From Candidatus Methanophagales archaeon (GTDB taxonomy: Archaea > Halobacteriota > Syntropharchaeia > Alkanophagales > Methanospirareceae), in contig JAGLZV010000170.1 in NCBI GenBank assembly GCA_023131215.1, forward strand, positions 1-5,202: a DNA stretch of 5,202 nucleotides. Direction: 5' to 3'. Each line of letters opens with the position of its first letter. Positions within the stretch are counted from its first letter, which is position 1. A program made the position numbers and the translations under genes. Positions 1-5,158 of this stretch are shown piece after piece. Below the pieces are notes generated by a model, which saw only the letters and a list, made by a program, of their open reading frames with translations, did no database searches and was not told the origin of the DNA.

Positions 1-170
1 ACATCGGCATCCACAACAGCCACTTTTAGCCCTTGCTCATAAAACCTGTTTGCAATAGAAGTGACGGTGTAAGTCTTTCCCACATCTACGCCGCCAAGCA
101 TGAACAAGGTTAACGGCTTTTGCCCTTGCCTTATCTCTTCCTTCACTTCTTCAATAGCCCTTAAGTCCAT
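1..170 (-). CDS. Clp1/Grc3-type polynucleotide 5'-hydroxyl kinase, N-terminal part (cut by window edge)
   Basis: Reading down from the ATG at 170, an open frame of 56 codons runs off the window edge. It holds a P-loop, GGVDVGKT, at residues 26-33, and ends with VAVVDAD at residues 50-56. The Clp1/Grc3/Nol9 family has this pairing: a Walker A with Asp before GKS/T, then a VDADxGQ strand. Known members phosphorylate 5'-OH RNA (or DNA) ends; eukaryotic Clp1 belongs to the tRNA splicing complex, and archaeal Clp1 is an RNA kinase. The expected GQ after DAD lies outside the window, so a generic P-loop ATPase (MinD or SRP-like) is not fully excluded. No Shine-Dalgarno stands at a useful distance; a TATA-like box at 196-205, centred about 30 nt upstream of the ATG, suggests leaderless transcription. 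The gene lies downstream of the intron-bearing tRNA-Leu, on the same strand but with its own apparent promoter. Confidence 0.72.
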   Translation of the reverse strand, partial: MDLRAIEEVKEEIRQGQKPLTLFMLGGVDVGKTYTVTSIANRFYEQGLKVAVVDAD

Positions 171-195
171 AGTGAAAAATTTTGTCCCCCTACCC

Positions 196-205
196 TTAAA
201 AAATA
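196..205 (-). promoter_or_regulatory. TATA-like box for the Clp1-like gene
   Basis: On the minus strand this reads TATTTTTTAA. Its centre is about 30 nt upstream of the ATG at 170, which suits an archaeal TATA box driving a leaderless or nearly leaderless mRNA. No Shine-Dalgarno precedes that ATG. The same T run could also end the upstream tRNA-Leu transcript, so the two roles cannot be separated by reading alone. Confidence 0.4.
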
Positions 206-270
206 CAAACTCCAAGCACCAAATTCCAAATAATTTTTGGATTTGTTTGTGGTTTGGTGCTTAGGATTTG
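206..270. repeat. Imperfect palindromic repeat between tRNA-Leu and the Clp1-like gene
   Basis: Two 18-nt arms (206-223 and 253-270) are inverted copies with three mismatches; the inner ten bases AAGCACCAAA/TTTGGTGCTT (214-223/253-262) pair perfectly. A smaller stem, CCAAA/TTTGG (226-230/236-240), is nested in the loop. The low-complexity CAAAT/CCAAA wording differs from the neighbouring genes and resembles short palindromic elements dispersed between genes in some archaeal and bacterial genomes; that resemblance is from memory. It could also be a bidirectional terminator hairpin. It codes for nothing visible. Confidence 0.55.
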
Positions 271-339
271 AGATTTTTCAAGACAACTTATGCGGGGGGC
301 GTGATTTGAACACGCGGACTCCTACGAGACAGGGTATCT

Positions 340-903
340 TCACAACTTAGGATTGGAGGACCAAACTTTAGCTGTCCTTTGGTTTTTATTCTCTGATGCT
401 TTATTATAGCCAATTATAATGGCTTTTTCTTCCTTCTCCAGATTTCTTAAATGCCTTCTAACTGTTGAAGCAGAGAGGTCAAGGCCATAGGCAATTTCAC
501 GGACAGTCATGGCTTTATCTTTCAATAGCTCTAATACTTTTATCCTCGTTTCCCCTCTTCCCCCTCTTGTTTTCCCGCTATTTGCATCCCTTAGCACATG
601 GCGAAACATTTTATCCTGCTCTGGGTCTGGTAAAGGTCCAATTTCTAGATATATTTCTTCTCTTTTTTCTGCGTCAAAACTAACGCACCACATTGTATGT
701 GTTTTGTATATTTTTGTTCTCAGTGGGTGAACTAATCCCCATGCATTTGCTACTTCCCAGAGGTGACGAGCGTTTTCTTGACTGGAATATGCGACTACTA
801 TGGTTCCATCTGCGCCTATATAACCCTCATCAACTATTGCCTGCCCTACGATAGCCATCGCCACATTTTTATCCATCCTCGCTCGTTCTAATAGCCCTCT
901 CAT
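340..903 (-). CDS. Intron-encoded protein: LAGLIDADG-like domain plus winged helix-turn-helix (putative homing endonuclease)
   Basis: A 187-aa protein lying wholly inside the tRNA-Leu intron. Residues 17-29 (AIVGQAIVDEGYI) fit a diverged LAGLIDADG helix: small residues G20/A22, then acidic E26 (with D25) before G27 where the catalytic acid sits. They are followed by the expected beta strand (GTIVVAYSS, 33-41), a helix (ENARHLWEVANAWGL, 43-57) and a further strand-rich stretch (60-90). Residues 117-181 form a winged helix: helix 118-129, then TVREIAYGLDLSASTVRRHLRNLEKE (133-158) as helix-turn-helix and a wing to V180-W181. With only one LAGLIDADG unit it would act as a homodimer on a near-symmetric site. 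Start: ATG 903, with AGGAGGAG (916-909) 5 to 7 nt upstream. The stop TGA (342-340) lies in the splice motif. It could instead be a maturase or an inactive DNA-binding relic; the family call rests on pattern, not a search. Confidence 0.7.
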   Translation of the reverse strand: MRGLLERARMDKNVAMAIVGQAIVDEGYIGADGTIVVAYSSQENARHLWEVANAWGLVHPLRTKIYKTHTMWCVSFDAEKREEIYLEIGPLPDPEQDKMFRHVLRDANSGKTRGGRGETRIKVLELLKDKAMTVREIAYGLDLSASTVRRHLRNLEKEEKAIIIGYNKASENKNQRTAKVWSSNPKL

Positions 904-908
904 CCTAT

Positions 909-916
909 CTCCTCCT
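909..916 (-). promoter_or_regulatory. Shine-Dalgarno of the intron ORF, partly inside the intron's terminal helix
   Basis: The minus strand reads AGGAGGAG at 916-909, followed by ATAGG and the ATG at 903. This strong site fixes the start of the intron ORF. Bases 916-913 (AGGA) are also the inner end of the 11-bp helix that joins the intron ends, so the folded intron would hide half of the site. The CTTAGGAG containing it (919-912) repeats the anticodon-loop/junction sequence CTTAGGAG at 930-923. Confidence 0.75.
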
Positions 917-963
917 AAGTTGCTCCTAAGCCCTGCGCCTTTTCCTAACTCAGCAACCCCCGC

Positions 964-1271
964 ATTAATTTTATTCGCTTACATTAAAAAGTCTCTTATT
1001 AAGAACTTAAACCTCTGAATTACTAAAATAAAGCTTCTTCGGACTACACCTAATTCAACTGTCCAGCTTAGCTAATATTAGTCCCTACTTATGTGCTAAT
1101 TGCCAATTGTGGATATCTATGGTTCTAAGCTTGCTGAGGTCAAACTGCTCCTCAAGCTTGCATAAGAGTATCTGAAATGCATCATCAACTAGCCAGCACT
1201 TCCTGATTTTGCACATGAATTCAAAATACTGATTACAATTTTCGCTTTATGTTCGTTTCATTTCACGAAAT
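964..1271. other. Intergenic stretch with no convincing gene; two possible hairpins
   Basis: These 308 nt between moaC and the tRNA hold the tRNA promoter and little else that can be supported. Two inverted repeats are visible: AAGCT-TGC-TGAGG / CCTCA-AGCTT (1127-1159, two 5-bp stems with a 3-nt bulge and a 10-nt loop) and GGACTA / TAGTCC (1041-1046 / 1079-1084). A minus-strand frame of 43 codons (1216-1085) starts with ATG but has no Shine-Dalgarno. It reads like ordinary protein in places (WLVDDAFQILLCKLEEQFDL), yet nothing else supports it. It could be a small gene, a decayed gene or chance. Confidence 0.35.
983..990 (-). promoter_or_regulatory. TATA-like box of the tRNA-Leu gene
   Basis: The minus strand reads TTTTTAAT at 990-983, about 20 to 27 nt upstream of tRNA base 1 (963), the usual place for an archaeal TATA box on a tRNA gene with little or no leader trimming. 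The surrounding 50 nt are AT-rich, so the exact box is uncertain. Confidence 0.4.
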
Positions 1272-1736
1272 TTACTTACTTATTAATCGCTTCTCTTTCC
1301 TCTCTACTTTTATCTCCTCTATCCACGTATGCGGGTAATTTCCCGTTTCGTCCTTCTCCTCCGATTTCACCATGTCCCAAATCGTGAGCAATGCTACAGA
1401 TAGACCATGTAGTGCATCCATCTCTACACCTGTCTTTCCAACCAATTTCACAGATACTGCCGCTTTTATATCACTCTCACCTATCGAAAAATCAACCTTT
1501 ATAGCTTCAATATTTATTGGATGGCATAGAGGGATCATATCAGGCGTTTTTTTCACTGCTAATATTGCTGCGGTTTCTGCACACCCGAGCACATCCCCCT
1601 TCTTTATATTCCCTCTTTTTATCTTCTCAACAGTGCTTTTTTTCAATTTTATGCTGCCAGAAGCTACTGCTATTCGCTCGACATCTTCTTTCTCGCTTAT
1701 GTCCACCATGACCATGCTTACGTCATGCCGATGCAT
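1272..1736 (-). CDS. moaC: Cyclic pyranopterin monophosphate synthase MoaC
   Basis: MoaC works with MoaA in the first step of molybdenum/tungsten cofactor synthesis: it converts 3',8-cyclo-7,8-dihydro-GTP to cyclic pyranopterin monophosphate. At 154 aa the protein is complete and of family length. It carries MVDIS (10-14), KKGDV (45-49), MIPLCHPI (67-74) and GVEMDALHGLSVALLTIWDM (103-122). By comparison with E. coli MoaC, the key residues K51, H77, D128 and K131 correspond to K46, H72, D121 and K124, all present, so the enzyme should be active. The start ATG at 1736 has AAGGG five bases upstream; M8 or M10 would be later alternatives. The gene begins 9 nt after the sec61-beta stop, and its Shine-Dalgarno lies in that gap, so the two are probably co-transcribed. 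No other moa gene is in view. Confidence 0.95.
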   Translation of the reverse strand: MHRHDVSMVMVDISEKEDVERIAVASGSIKLKKSTVEKIKRGNIKKGDVLGCAETAAILAVKKTPDMIPLCHPINIEAIKVDFSIGESDIKAAVSVKLVGKTGVEMDALHGLSVALLTIWDMVKSEEKDETGNYPHTWIEEIKVERKEKRLISK

Positions 1737-1745
1737 TGTTTCCCT

Positions 1746-1961
1746 TCAAGCTGGCCAGGCACCATAATATATCTCCAGCCCTAATACCACAGCACCAATA
1801 AAGATGCCAATGAGCAGTATCGTCTTCGGCGACAGCTTAACCGCAGACTCCTCCACGTCGTAATACCGCATCAACCCGGCAGAGGACATAAGCCCACGCT
1901 CTTCGCCTCTTCCTCTCCCTCCTCCTTTCTTCGTTTTCTTCGTTGCTTTTCTTTTTGCCAT
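1746..1961 (-). CDS. Preprotein translocase subunit Sec61-beta (archaeal SecG-type)
   Basis: This 71-aa tail-anchored protein is the small beta subunit of the archaeal SecY/Sec61 protein-conducting channel in the cell membrane. It shows the expected plan: a very basic, glycine-rich cytosolic tail (1-22), the family signature GLMSSAGLMRYYD (23-35), a short linker ending in KLSPKT (42-47), and one membrane helix (about 48-65) with a short outer tail. It is a little longer than many archaeal homologues, mainly in the basic tail. No Shine-Dalgarno precedes the ATG at 1961; TATA-like sequences lie at 1988-2014. moaC follows after 9 nt. Genome annotations call this gene secG or sec61-beta; it is not homologous to bacterial SecG. 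Confidence 0.93.
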   Translation of the reverse strand: MAKRKATKKTKKGGGRGRGEERGLMSSAGLMRYYDVEESAVKLSPKTILLIGIFIGAVVLGLEIYYGAWPA

Positions 1962-2000
1962 GTTCTATTACTTATTTTACTTACGCTTTATTTAATAAGT

Positions 2001-2014
2001 GAAATATATATTTC
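2001..2014 (-). promoter_or_regulatory. Probable promoter of the sec61-beta/moaC unit
   Basis: GAAATATATATTTC (2001-2014) is a perfect 14-nt palindrome containing a TATA-like core about 46 nt upstream of the sec61-beta ATG, which would give a leader of about 20 nt. A second AT-rich candidate, TTATTAAATAA (1988-1998), is close enough for a leaderless mRNA. Either could be the true box. Confidence 0.4.
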
Positions 2015-2049
2015 TAAAGTTTAATGGATGGGAGATTATGCGCAGAAGC

Positions 2050-2226
2050 TCACTCTTCCTGTAATTCCAGAGAGGTAATTGAATCCCACTCTACTACCTT
2101 CTTCACTCTACTGTCGCCTAAAATAATCAAATCCTCATCGAATACATCACGTATTCTCCCTGCAAACTCTGCTGTCTTCGTTGTAATATAGATGTAGGGA
2201 AATTTCTCGAGCTCCTTCTTCCAGAT
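2050..2226 (-). pseudogene. Out-of-frame C-terminal segment of the adjacent membrane protein, Sm-fold-like
   Basis: A 58-codon frame without a start codon opens right after a TAA at 2229-2227 and ends at TGA 2052-2050. It overlaps the end of the membrane protein gene in another frame. Its sequence (WKKELEKFPYIYITTK at residues 2-17, FAGRIRDVFDEDLIIL at 21-36, VVEWDSITSLEL at 44-55) looks like real protein, with alternating strands and a pattern recalling Sm/LSm folds (strand, xGxI, D-E-D-hydrophobic strand, D-S-I). Restoring one base in the AAA of GTTAAATCTGG (minus strand, near 2228) would fuse it to residue 132 of the upstream protein. I read it as the displaced tail after an indel, real or from sequencing. 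Confidence 0.55.
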
Positions 2227-2621
2227 TTAACTATATATCGCCCTATAAGAATAATTAAGAGATAAACAGGGAAAAAAATAATGAGAGTCGAATACGCCAT
2301 AGAGAGCCATATATCGCCTAAATAGCCGTTTAACAGGAGAAAAAGACCAATAGGTGTAAAACCCCCTAAAAATCCGCTTATAAACTTCAAGAGGATTGTC
2401 CTCCCCTCTTCTGAGGATCCTATTTTTTCAAACCTCGATATACACTCGTTGACAAATTTGTTGGATCTTAAAAGTTTAATCCACATCTTCCTTCTCTTCT
2501 TTCTTTCTCTCCTTTCAGACCCTTTAGTTAAGATGCGCTTAATCAAAAAAGCCACTACTGCAATAACTACCCCACCAACAATATATGTGAGATTTGCAAT
2601 CATAATTTCATATAGTTCCAT
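2127..2621 (-). CDS. Hypothetical membrane protein, probably frameshifted near residue 132
   Basis: I do not recognise a family. The 164-aa frame has a first membrane helix at about 9-27, a strongly basic stretch (28-46, rich in KR), a soluble helix region (47-78) and two further membrane helices (about 80-101 and 106-131). From about residue 133 the sequence turns into arginine/glutamine/serine-rich text unlike a membrane protein tail, while the neighbouring frame (2226-2050) reads well. So the last 32 residues are probably an artefact of a frameshift, and the intact ancestor would be about 190 aa with a small soluble C-terminal domain. The start ATG at 2621 has no Shine-Dalgarno. TTATAAT-like sequence at 2651-2659 is about 34 nt upstream, allowing a short or absent leader. 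It lies between valS and sec61-beta and looks independently transcribed. The stretch 2050-2126 after its stop belongs to the displaced tail. Confidence 0.6.
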   Translation of the reverse strand: MELYEIMIANLTYIVGGVVIAVVAFLIKRILTKGSERRERKKRRKMWIKLLRSNKFVNECISRFEKIGSSEEGRTILLKFISGFLGGFTPIGLFLLLNGYLGDIWLSMAYSTLIIFFPVYLLIILIGRYIVKSGRRSSRNFPTSILQRRQQSLQGEYVMYSMRI

Positions 2622-2690
2622 AGTTAATAAGAAAATGTAATAAATTATCTATTATAACATTTATTGAAATCGGGAGACCACAGGTGAACT

Positions 2691-2700
2691 GATAAAAACC
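2691..2700 (-). terminator. T-rich stop region after valS
   Basis: Reading downstream of the valS stop (2711) the minus strand gives GGTTTTTATC about 11 nt on. Archaeal termination often relies on such short T runs without a strong hairpin. The promoter-like AT-rich DNA of the next gene starts some 30 nt later, which fits an end of transcription here. Confidence 0.4.
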
Positions 2701-2710
2701 GTTTGAGGGG

Positions 2711-5152
2711 CTACCTAATTATCACCACTTTCATGCCCGCAACATCGAGAATATCTCCCTCACTTTTACTTTCGCTTGTACTCTTGCATACCTCCACCTT
2801 TGTTGCCGTTGCATTCTCTATATCCTCGGTATCCAAACCTTCCATATCTACGTATATCTCTATTTTATCTAAAGGTGCATTTAGCGGAACGCCTCGCTCA
2901 GATTTATAATTTCTAACTGCTCGGACAATATCAGCGATTAAGTCGCCCTCCTGCTCCGCTTCTGAGTCAATCATATCCGGCTTTACCTCCGGCCATTTCT
3001 CCTTATGCACACTCCTTTCACCTTCCTCTTCTGCGATGTAGGAATGCATCTCCTCGGCATAAAAAGGAATGAAAGGTGCAAGAAGTATGGAAAGTGTCTT
3101 CAGCGTTTCGTGTAACGCGTATTTAGCCGATTCCTTTCCTTCCTCTCCTAACCGCCCATACAACCTCGACTTCACCAGCTCTATGTAATCATCTGCAAGC
3201 ACGTTCCATGCAAAAGCCCTGATGCTTTTCATCGCTTCGTCGAACTTGAAATTCTCCATCGAATAAGTCACCGACAGGATGAGTTTGTTCAGTTTTGAGA
3301 GCAGCCATTTATCAACAACTCTCGGATTCTTTTTTTCTTTGGTAAAGCTTTCTTTTTCAAAGAAAGGTTTTAAGTGAATCATAGAGAATCTAAGGATGCT
3401 CCACAATTTCTGCATGAATTTACTCGCTGCTACTATATCCTTCCATCGGAATTGTACATCCGAGCCCACGGCACCGCCAATTGCCGCCCACTGCCTGAAT
3501 ACATCCGCACCATGCTTTTGAATCACCTCGTCCGGTGAAATGGTATTATTTCTTGATTTGCTCATTTTATACCCATCCTCACCCAATACCATCCCGTTTA
3601 TCAAGATAGTGCGCCAGGGTATTTTTTTAGTAAGGGCGATGGAACGAAGGATGGAGTAGAAAGCCCAGGTTCTTATGATGTCATGTCCTTGCGGTCTTAG
3701 TTCTACAGGGAATTCAATCCCTGATGGCCTTCCGGCATTAAGGTCCCATTCGGCAGCCCAAAGAGCAGTTAGCGAGGAGTCCATCCAAGTATCTAATACA
3801 TCTTTCTCGCCTTCGAATTCGGTACCGCCACAATTAGCACAAGGCGTATTCGGGCTTGTTATCACTGGGTCCACTGGTATTACATCTTCGGAGGCTCCCT
3901 TCACTGCACCACATCTTTTGCAATACCAAACCGGAATAGGCACGCTGAAAATCCTTTGGCGGGATATACACCAGTCCCATTCCATGGATTCAACCCAGTT
4001 TTCCAATCGAATGAGGAAATGCTCCGGATACCATTTTATTTCCTTCGCCGCATTTATTATCTCCTCCTTATTCACACGCACAAACCATTGTCTTGTAGAA
4101 ATGATTTCAATTGGCGTTTTACATCTCCAGCAAACACCCACATTTTGTTTTATTCTTTCACGTCTCTTAAGCAACTCTTTTGCATTCAAATCTTCTATTA
4201 TCTTCTTTTTGCATTCTTCTACGCTTAACCCCTCATATCCTATTGCGATTTCTGTCATCCGCCCTCTTTCGTCTATTGAAGCCTTTAAAGGGAGTTTATG
4301 CAATTTCCACCATCTTACGTCTTGCCGATCACCAAACGTGCAAATCATCACAACTCCAGTTCCAAACTCGGGGTCAACGCTTTCATCTCCATATACCTTC
4401 ACCGTATGCTCAAATATCGGGACTTCCAGCTCTTTACCCACGATGCTCTTATAGCGCTCGTCATCAGGATGCACAGCCACGGCAACACAACTCGCAAGCA
4501 GTTCTGGTCTCGTAGTTGCAATTTCTACATACTCCGCTTCTTTTTCCATACCAACCTTCCTGAACAGTATATAATTCAAATAGGCATCTCTATCTTCATA
4601 TTCAACCTCTGCGAAGGCGATTGCAGTTTCACATCTGGGACACCAGTTCACAGGATGCTCTGCTTGATATATTAGCCCCTCACGATACATCTTTAAGAAT
4701 GAAAGTTGAGTATATCTTTTATAGCGGTCGTCCATCGTAACATACTCTTTGCTCCAGTCTATGGACATGCCAAGCCGCCTCATCATTCCCTTCATCTGCT
4801 CTATGTTCGAGCTTGTAAGTTGTCTGCAAAGATCCCTGAACTCTTGCTTGCTTATCTGATGCCTGGATATGTCGTGTATCTCTTCTACTTTTACCTCTGT
4901 CGGCAGTCCATGACAGTCCCACCCTTGTGGAAACATCACGTCGTAATCCCGCATTCTTTTGTAGCGTGCAAGGAAATCAATGTAGCACCAGTTTAATGCA
5001 TTACCGATATGGAAATCGCCGGTAGGGTAAGGTGGTGGCGTATCTATGATATAAGGCACCTTGTCCGAAGACGCCTCGAAATAGTACATCGAATCGTTCC
5101 AGCTCTCCAACCATTTCCTCTCTATTATCTCAGGTTTGTATTTCTTTTCCAT
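2711..5152 (-). CDS. valS: Valyl-tRNA synthetase
   Basis: ValRS attaches valine to tRNA-Val in the cytosol and hydrolyses mischarged threonine. The 813-aa product is full length for the archaeal form, which lacks the bacterial C-terminal coiled coil. Class I signatures are PPPYPTGDFHIGN (HIGH variant, H48-N51) and KMSKS (529-533). The editing insert starts about 180 and contains TTRPELL (213-219) and the GTGVVMICTFGD stretch. Zinc-knuckle cysteines are C171/C174, C341/C344 and C411/C414 with C438/C441. The anticodon-binding helical domain follows KMSKS, and a short domain ends at VVIIR. Opening words such as WCYIDFLARYKRMRDYDVMFPQGWD-type text are typical of archaeal ValRS rather than IleRS or LeuRS. 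Start: an ATG two codons earlier (5158) touches the GAGAGG Shine-Dalgarno (5164-5159), whereas the ATG at 5152 lies 6 nt from it, so I prefer 5152. No frame damage is seen. Confidence 0.95.
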   Translation of the reverse strand: MEKKYKPEIIERKWLESWNDSMYYFEASSDKVPYIIDTPPPYPTGDFHIGNALNWCYIDFLARYKRMRDYDVMFPQGWDCHGLPTEVKVEEIHDISRHQISKQEFRDLCRQLTSSNIEQMKGMMRRLGMSIDWSKEYVTMDDRYKRYTQLSFLKMYREGLIYQAEHPVNWCPRCETAIAFAEVEYEDRDAYLNYILFRKVGMEKEAEYVEIATTRPELLASCVAVAVHPDDERYKSIVGKELEVPIFEHTVKVYGDESVDPEFGTGVVMICTFGDRQDVRWWKLHKLPLKASIDERGRMTEIAIGYEGLSVEECKKKIIEDLNAKELLKRRERIKQNVGVCWRCKTPIEIISTRQWFVRVNKEEIINAAKEIKWYPEHFLIRLENWVESMEWDWCISRQRIFSVPIPVWYCKRCGAVKGASEDVIPVDPVITSPNTPCANCGGTEFEGEKDVLDTWMDSSLTALWAAEWDLNAGRPSGIEFPVELRPQGHDIIRTWAFYSILRSIALTKKIPWRTILINGMVLGEDGYKMSKSRNNTISPDEVIQKHGADVFRQWAAIGGAVGSDVQFRWKDIVAASKFMQKLWSILRFSMIHLKPFFEKESFTKEKKNPRVVDKWLLSKLNKLILSVTYSMENFKFDEAMKSIRAFAWNVLADDYIELVKSRLYGRLGEEGKESAKYALHETLKTLSILLAPFIPFYAEEMHSYIAEEEGERSVHKEKWPEVKPDMIDSEAEQEGDLIADIVRAVRNYKSERGVPLNAPLDKIEIYVDMEGLDTEDIENATATKVEVCKSTSESKSEGDILDVAGMKVVIIR

Positions 5153-5158
5153 TCCCAT

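Larger units (their letters stand above)
336..924 (-). mobile_element. Protein-coding archaeal (bulge-helix-bulge) intron in the tRNA-Leu anticodon loop
   Basis: This 589-nt insertion sits between bases 37 and 38 of tRNA-Leu(UAG). Its ends pair in an 11-bp helix: GCAACTTAGGA (923-913) with TCCTAAGTTGT (352-342), one pair being G-U. Outside it is a bulge-helix-bulge arrangement: exon bases CTT (930-928) pair with intron AAG (340-338), A927 faces G341 as a mismatch, bulge 1 is G926 G925 / A924 and bulge 2 is A337 T336 / A335, next to the intact anticodon stem. Archaeal splicing endonuclease cuts such bulges and RtcB-type ligase joins the exons. A 188-codon frame (with stop) fills 564 of the 589 nt, and its product resembles LAGLIDADG homing enzymes, hence the mobile-intron call. 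Archaeal introns of this plan are established in rRNA genes; mobility here is inferred. Confidence 0.85.
291..963 (-). tRNA. tRNA-Leu(UAG), interrupted by a 589-nt intron
   Basis: Exon 1 is 963-925 and exon 2 is 335-291; spliced, they give an 84-nt class II tRNA. The acceptor stem is seven perfect pairs (GCGGGGG 963-957 with CCCCCGC 298-292). The D arm has a 3-bp stem (954-952 with 939-937) and GG at 945-944. The anticodon stem is CAGGG (935-931) with CCCTG (334-330). The spliced loop is CTTAGGA, with anticodon TAG at 928-926, so it reads CUA and probably other CUN leucine codons. The variable arm is 14 nt (329-316) with a CTC/GAG stem. The T arm is GCGTG-TTCAAAT-CACGC (315-299). The discriminator is A73 (291), as expected for Leu, and CCA is not encoded. 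The intron lies after base 37, the canonical archaeal site; the junction is ambiguous by 1 nt because either placement gives the same mature tRNA. The 5' half alone could be missed by tRNA finders because of the distance between exons. Confidence 0.93.

Noticed and set aside
291..340. tRNA 3' fragment as an attachment site left by an integrated element
   Set aside because: The 3' half alone looks like an att site, but the matching 5' half lies at 963-925 with perfect acceptor and anticodon-stem pairing, and the intervening ends form a splice structure. An intron explains everything; no integrase is present.
465..730. Plus-strand open frames opposite the intron ORF
   Set aside because: They are antisense shadows with phenylalanine/serine/leucine-rich text, no Shine-Dalgarno and no family features; the minus-strand frame has a strong ribosome-binding site and a domain structure.
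1150..1200. Possible C/D box RNA (TTGATGATG on the minus strand)
   Set aside because: The box C match is imperfect (T instead of a purine at the first position) and no CTGA box D follows on that strand at a fitting distance.
1372..1767. Plus-strand open frame of 131 codons opposite moaC
   Set aside because: moaC on the minus strand carries all family motifs and catalytic residues; the plus frame is its shadow.
2222..2232. Programmed -1 frameshift site at the end of the membrane protein gene
   Set aside because: The sequence AGTTAAAT does not form a slippery heptamer (no XXXYYYZ), and no strong stem-loop is evident just after it; a simple indel is the better reading.
3675..4675. Several plus-strand frames (up to 259 codons) opposite valS, and a 67-codon minus frame inside it
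   Set aside because: The valS frame is intact with all synthetase motifs; these frames have no start signals and no protein-like pattern.
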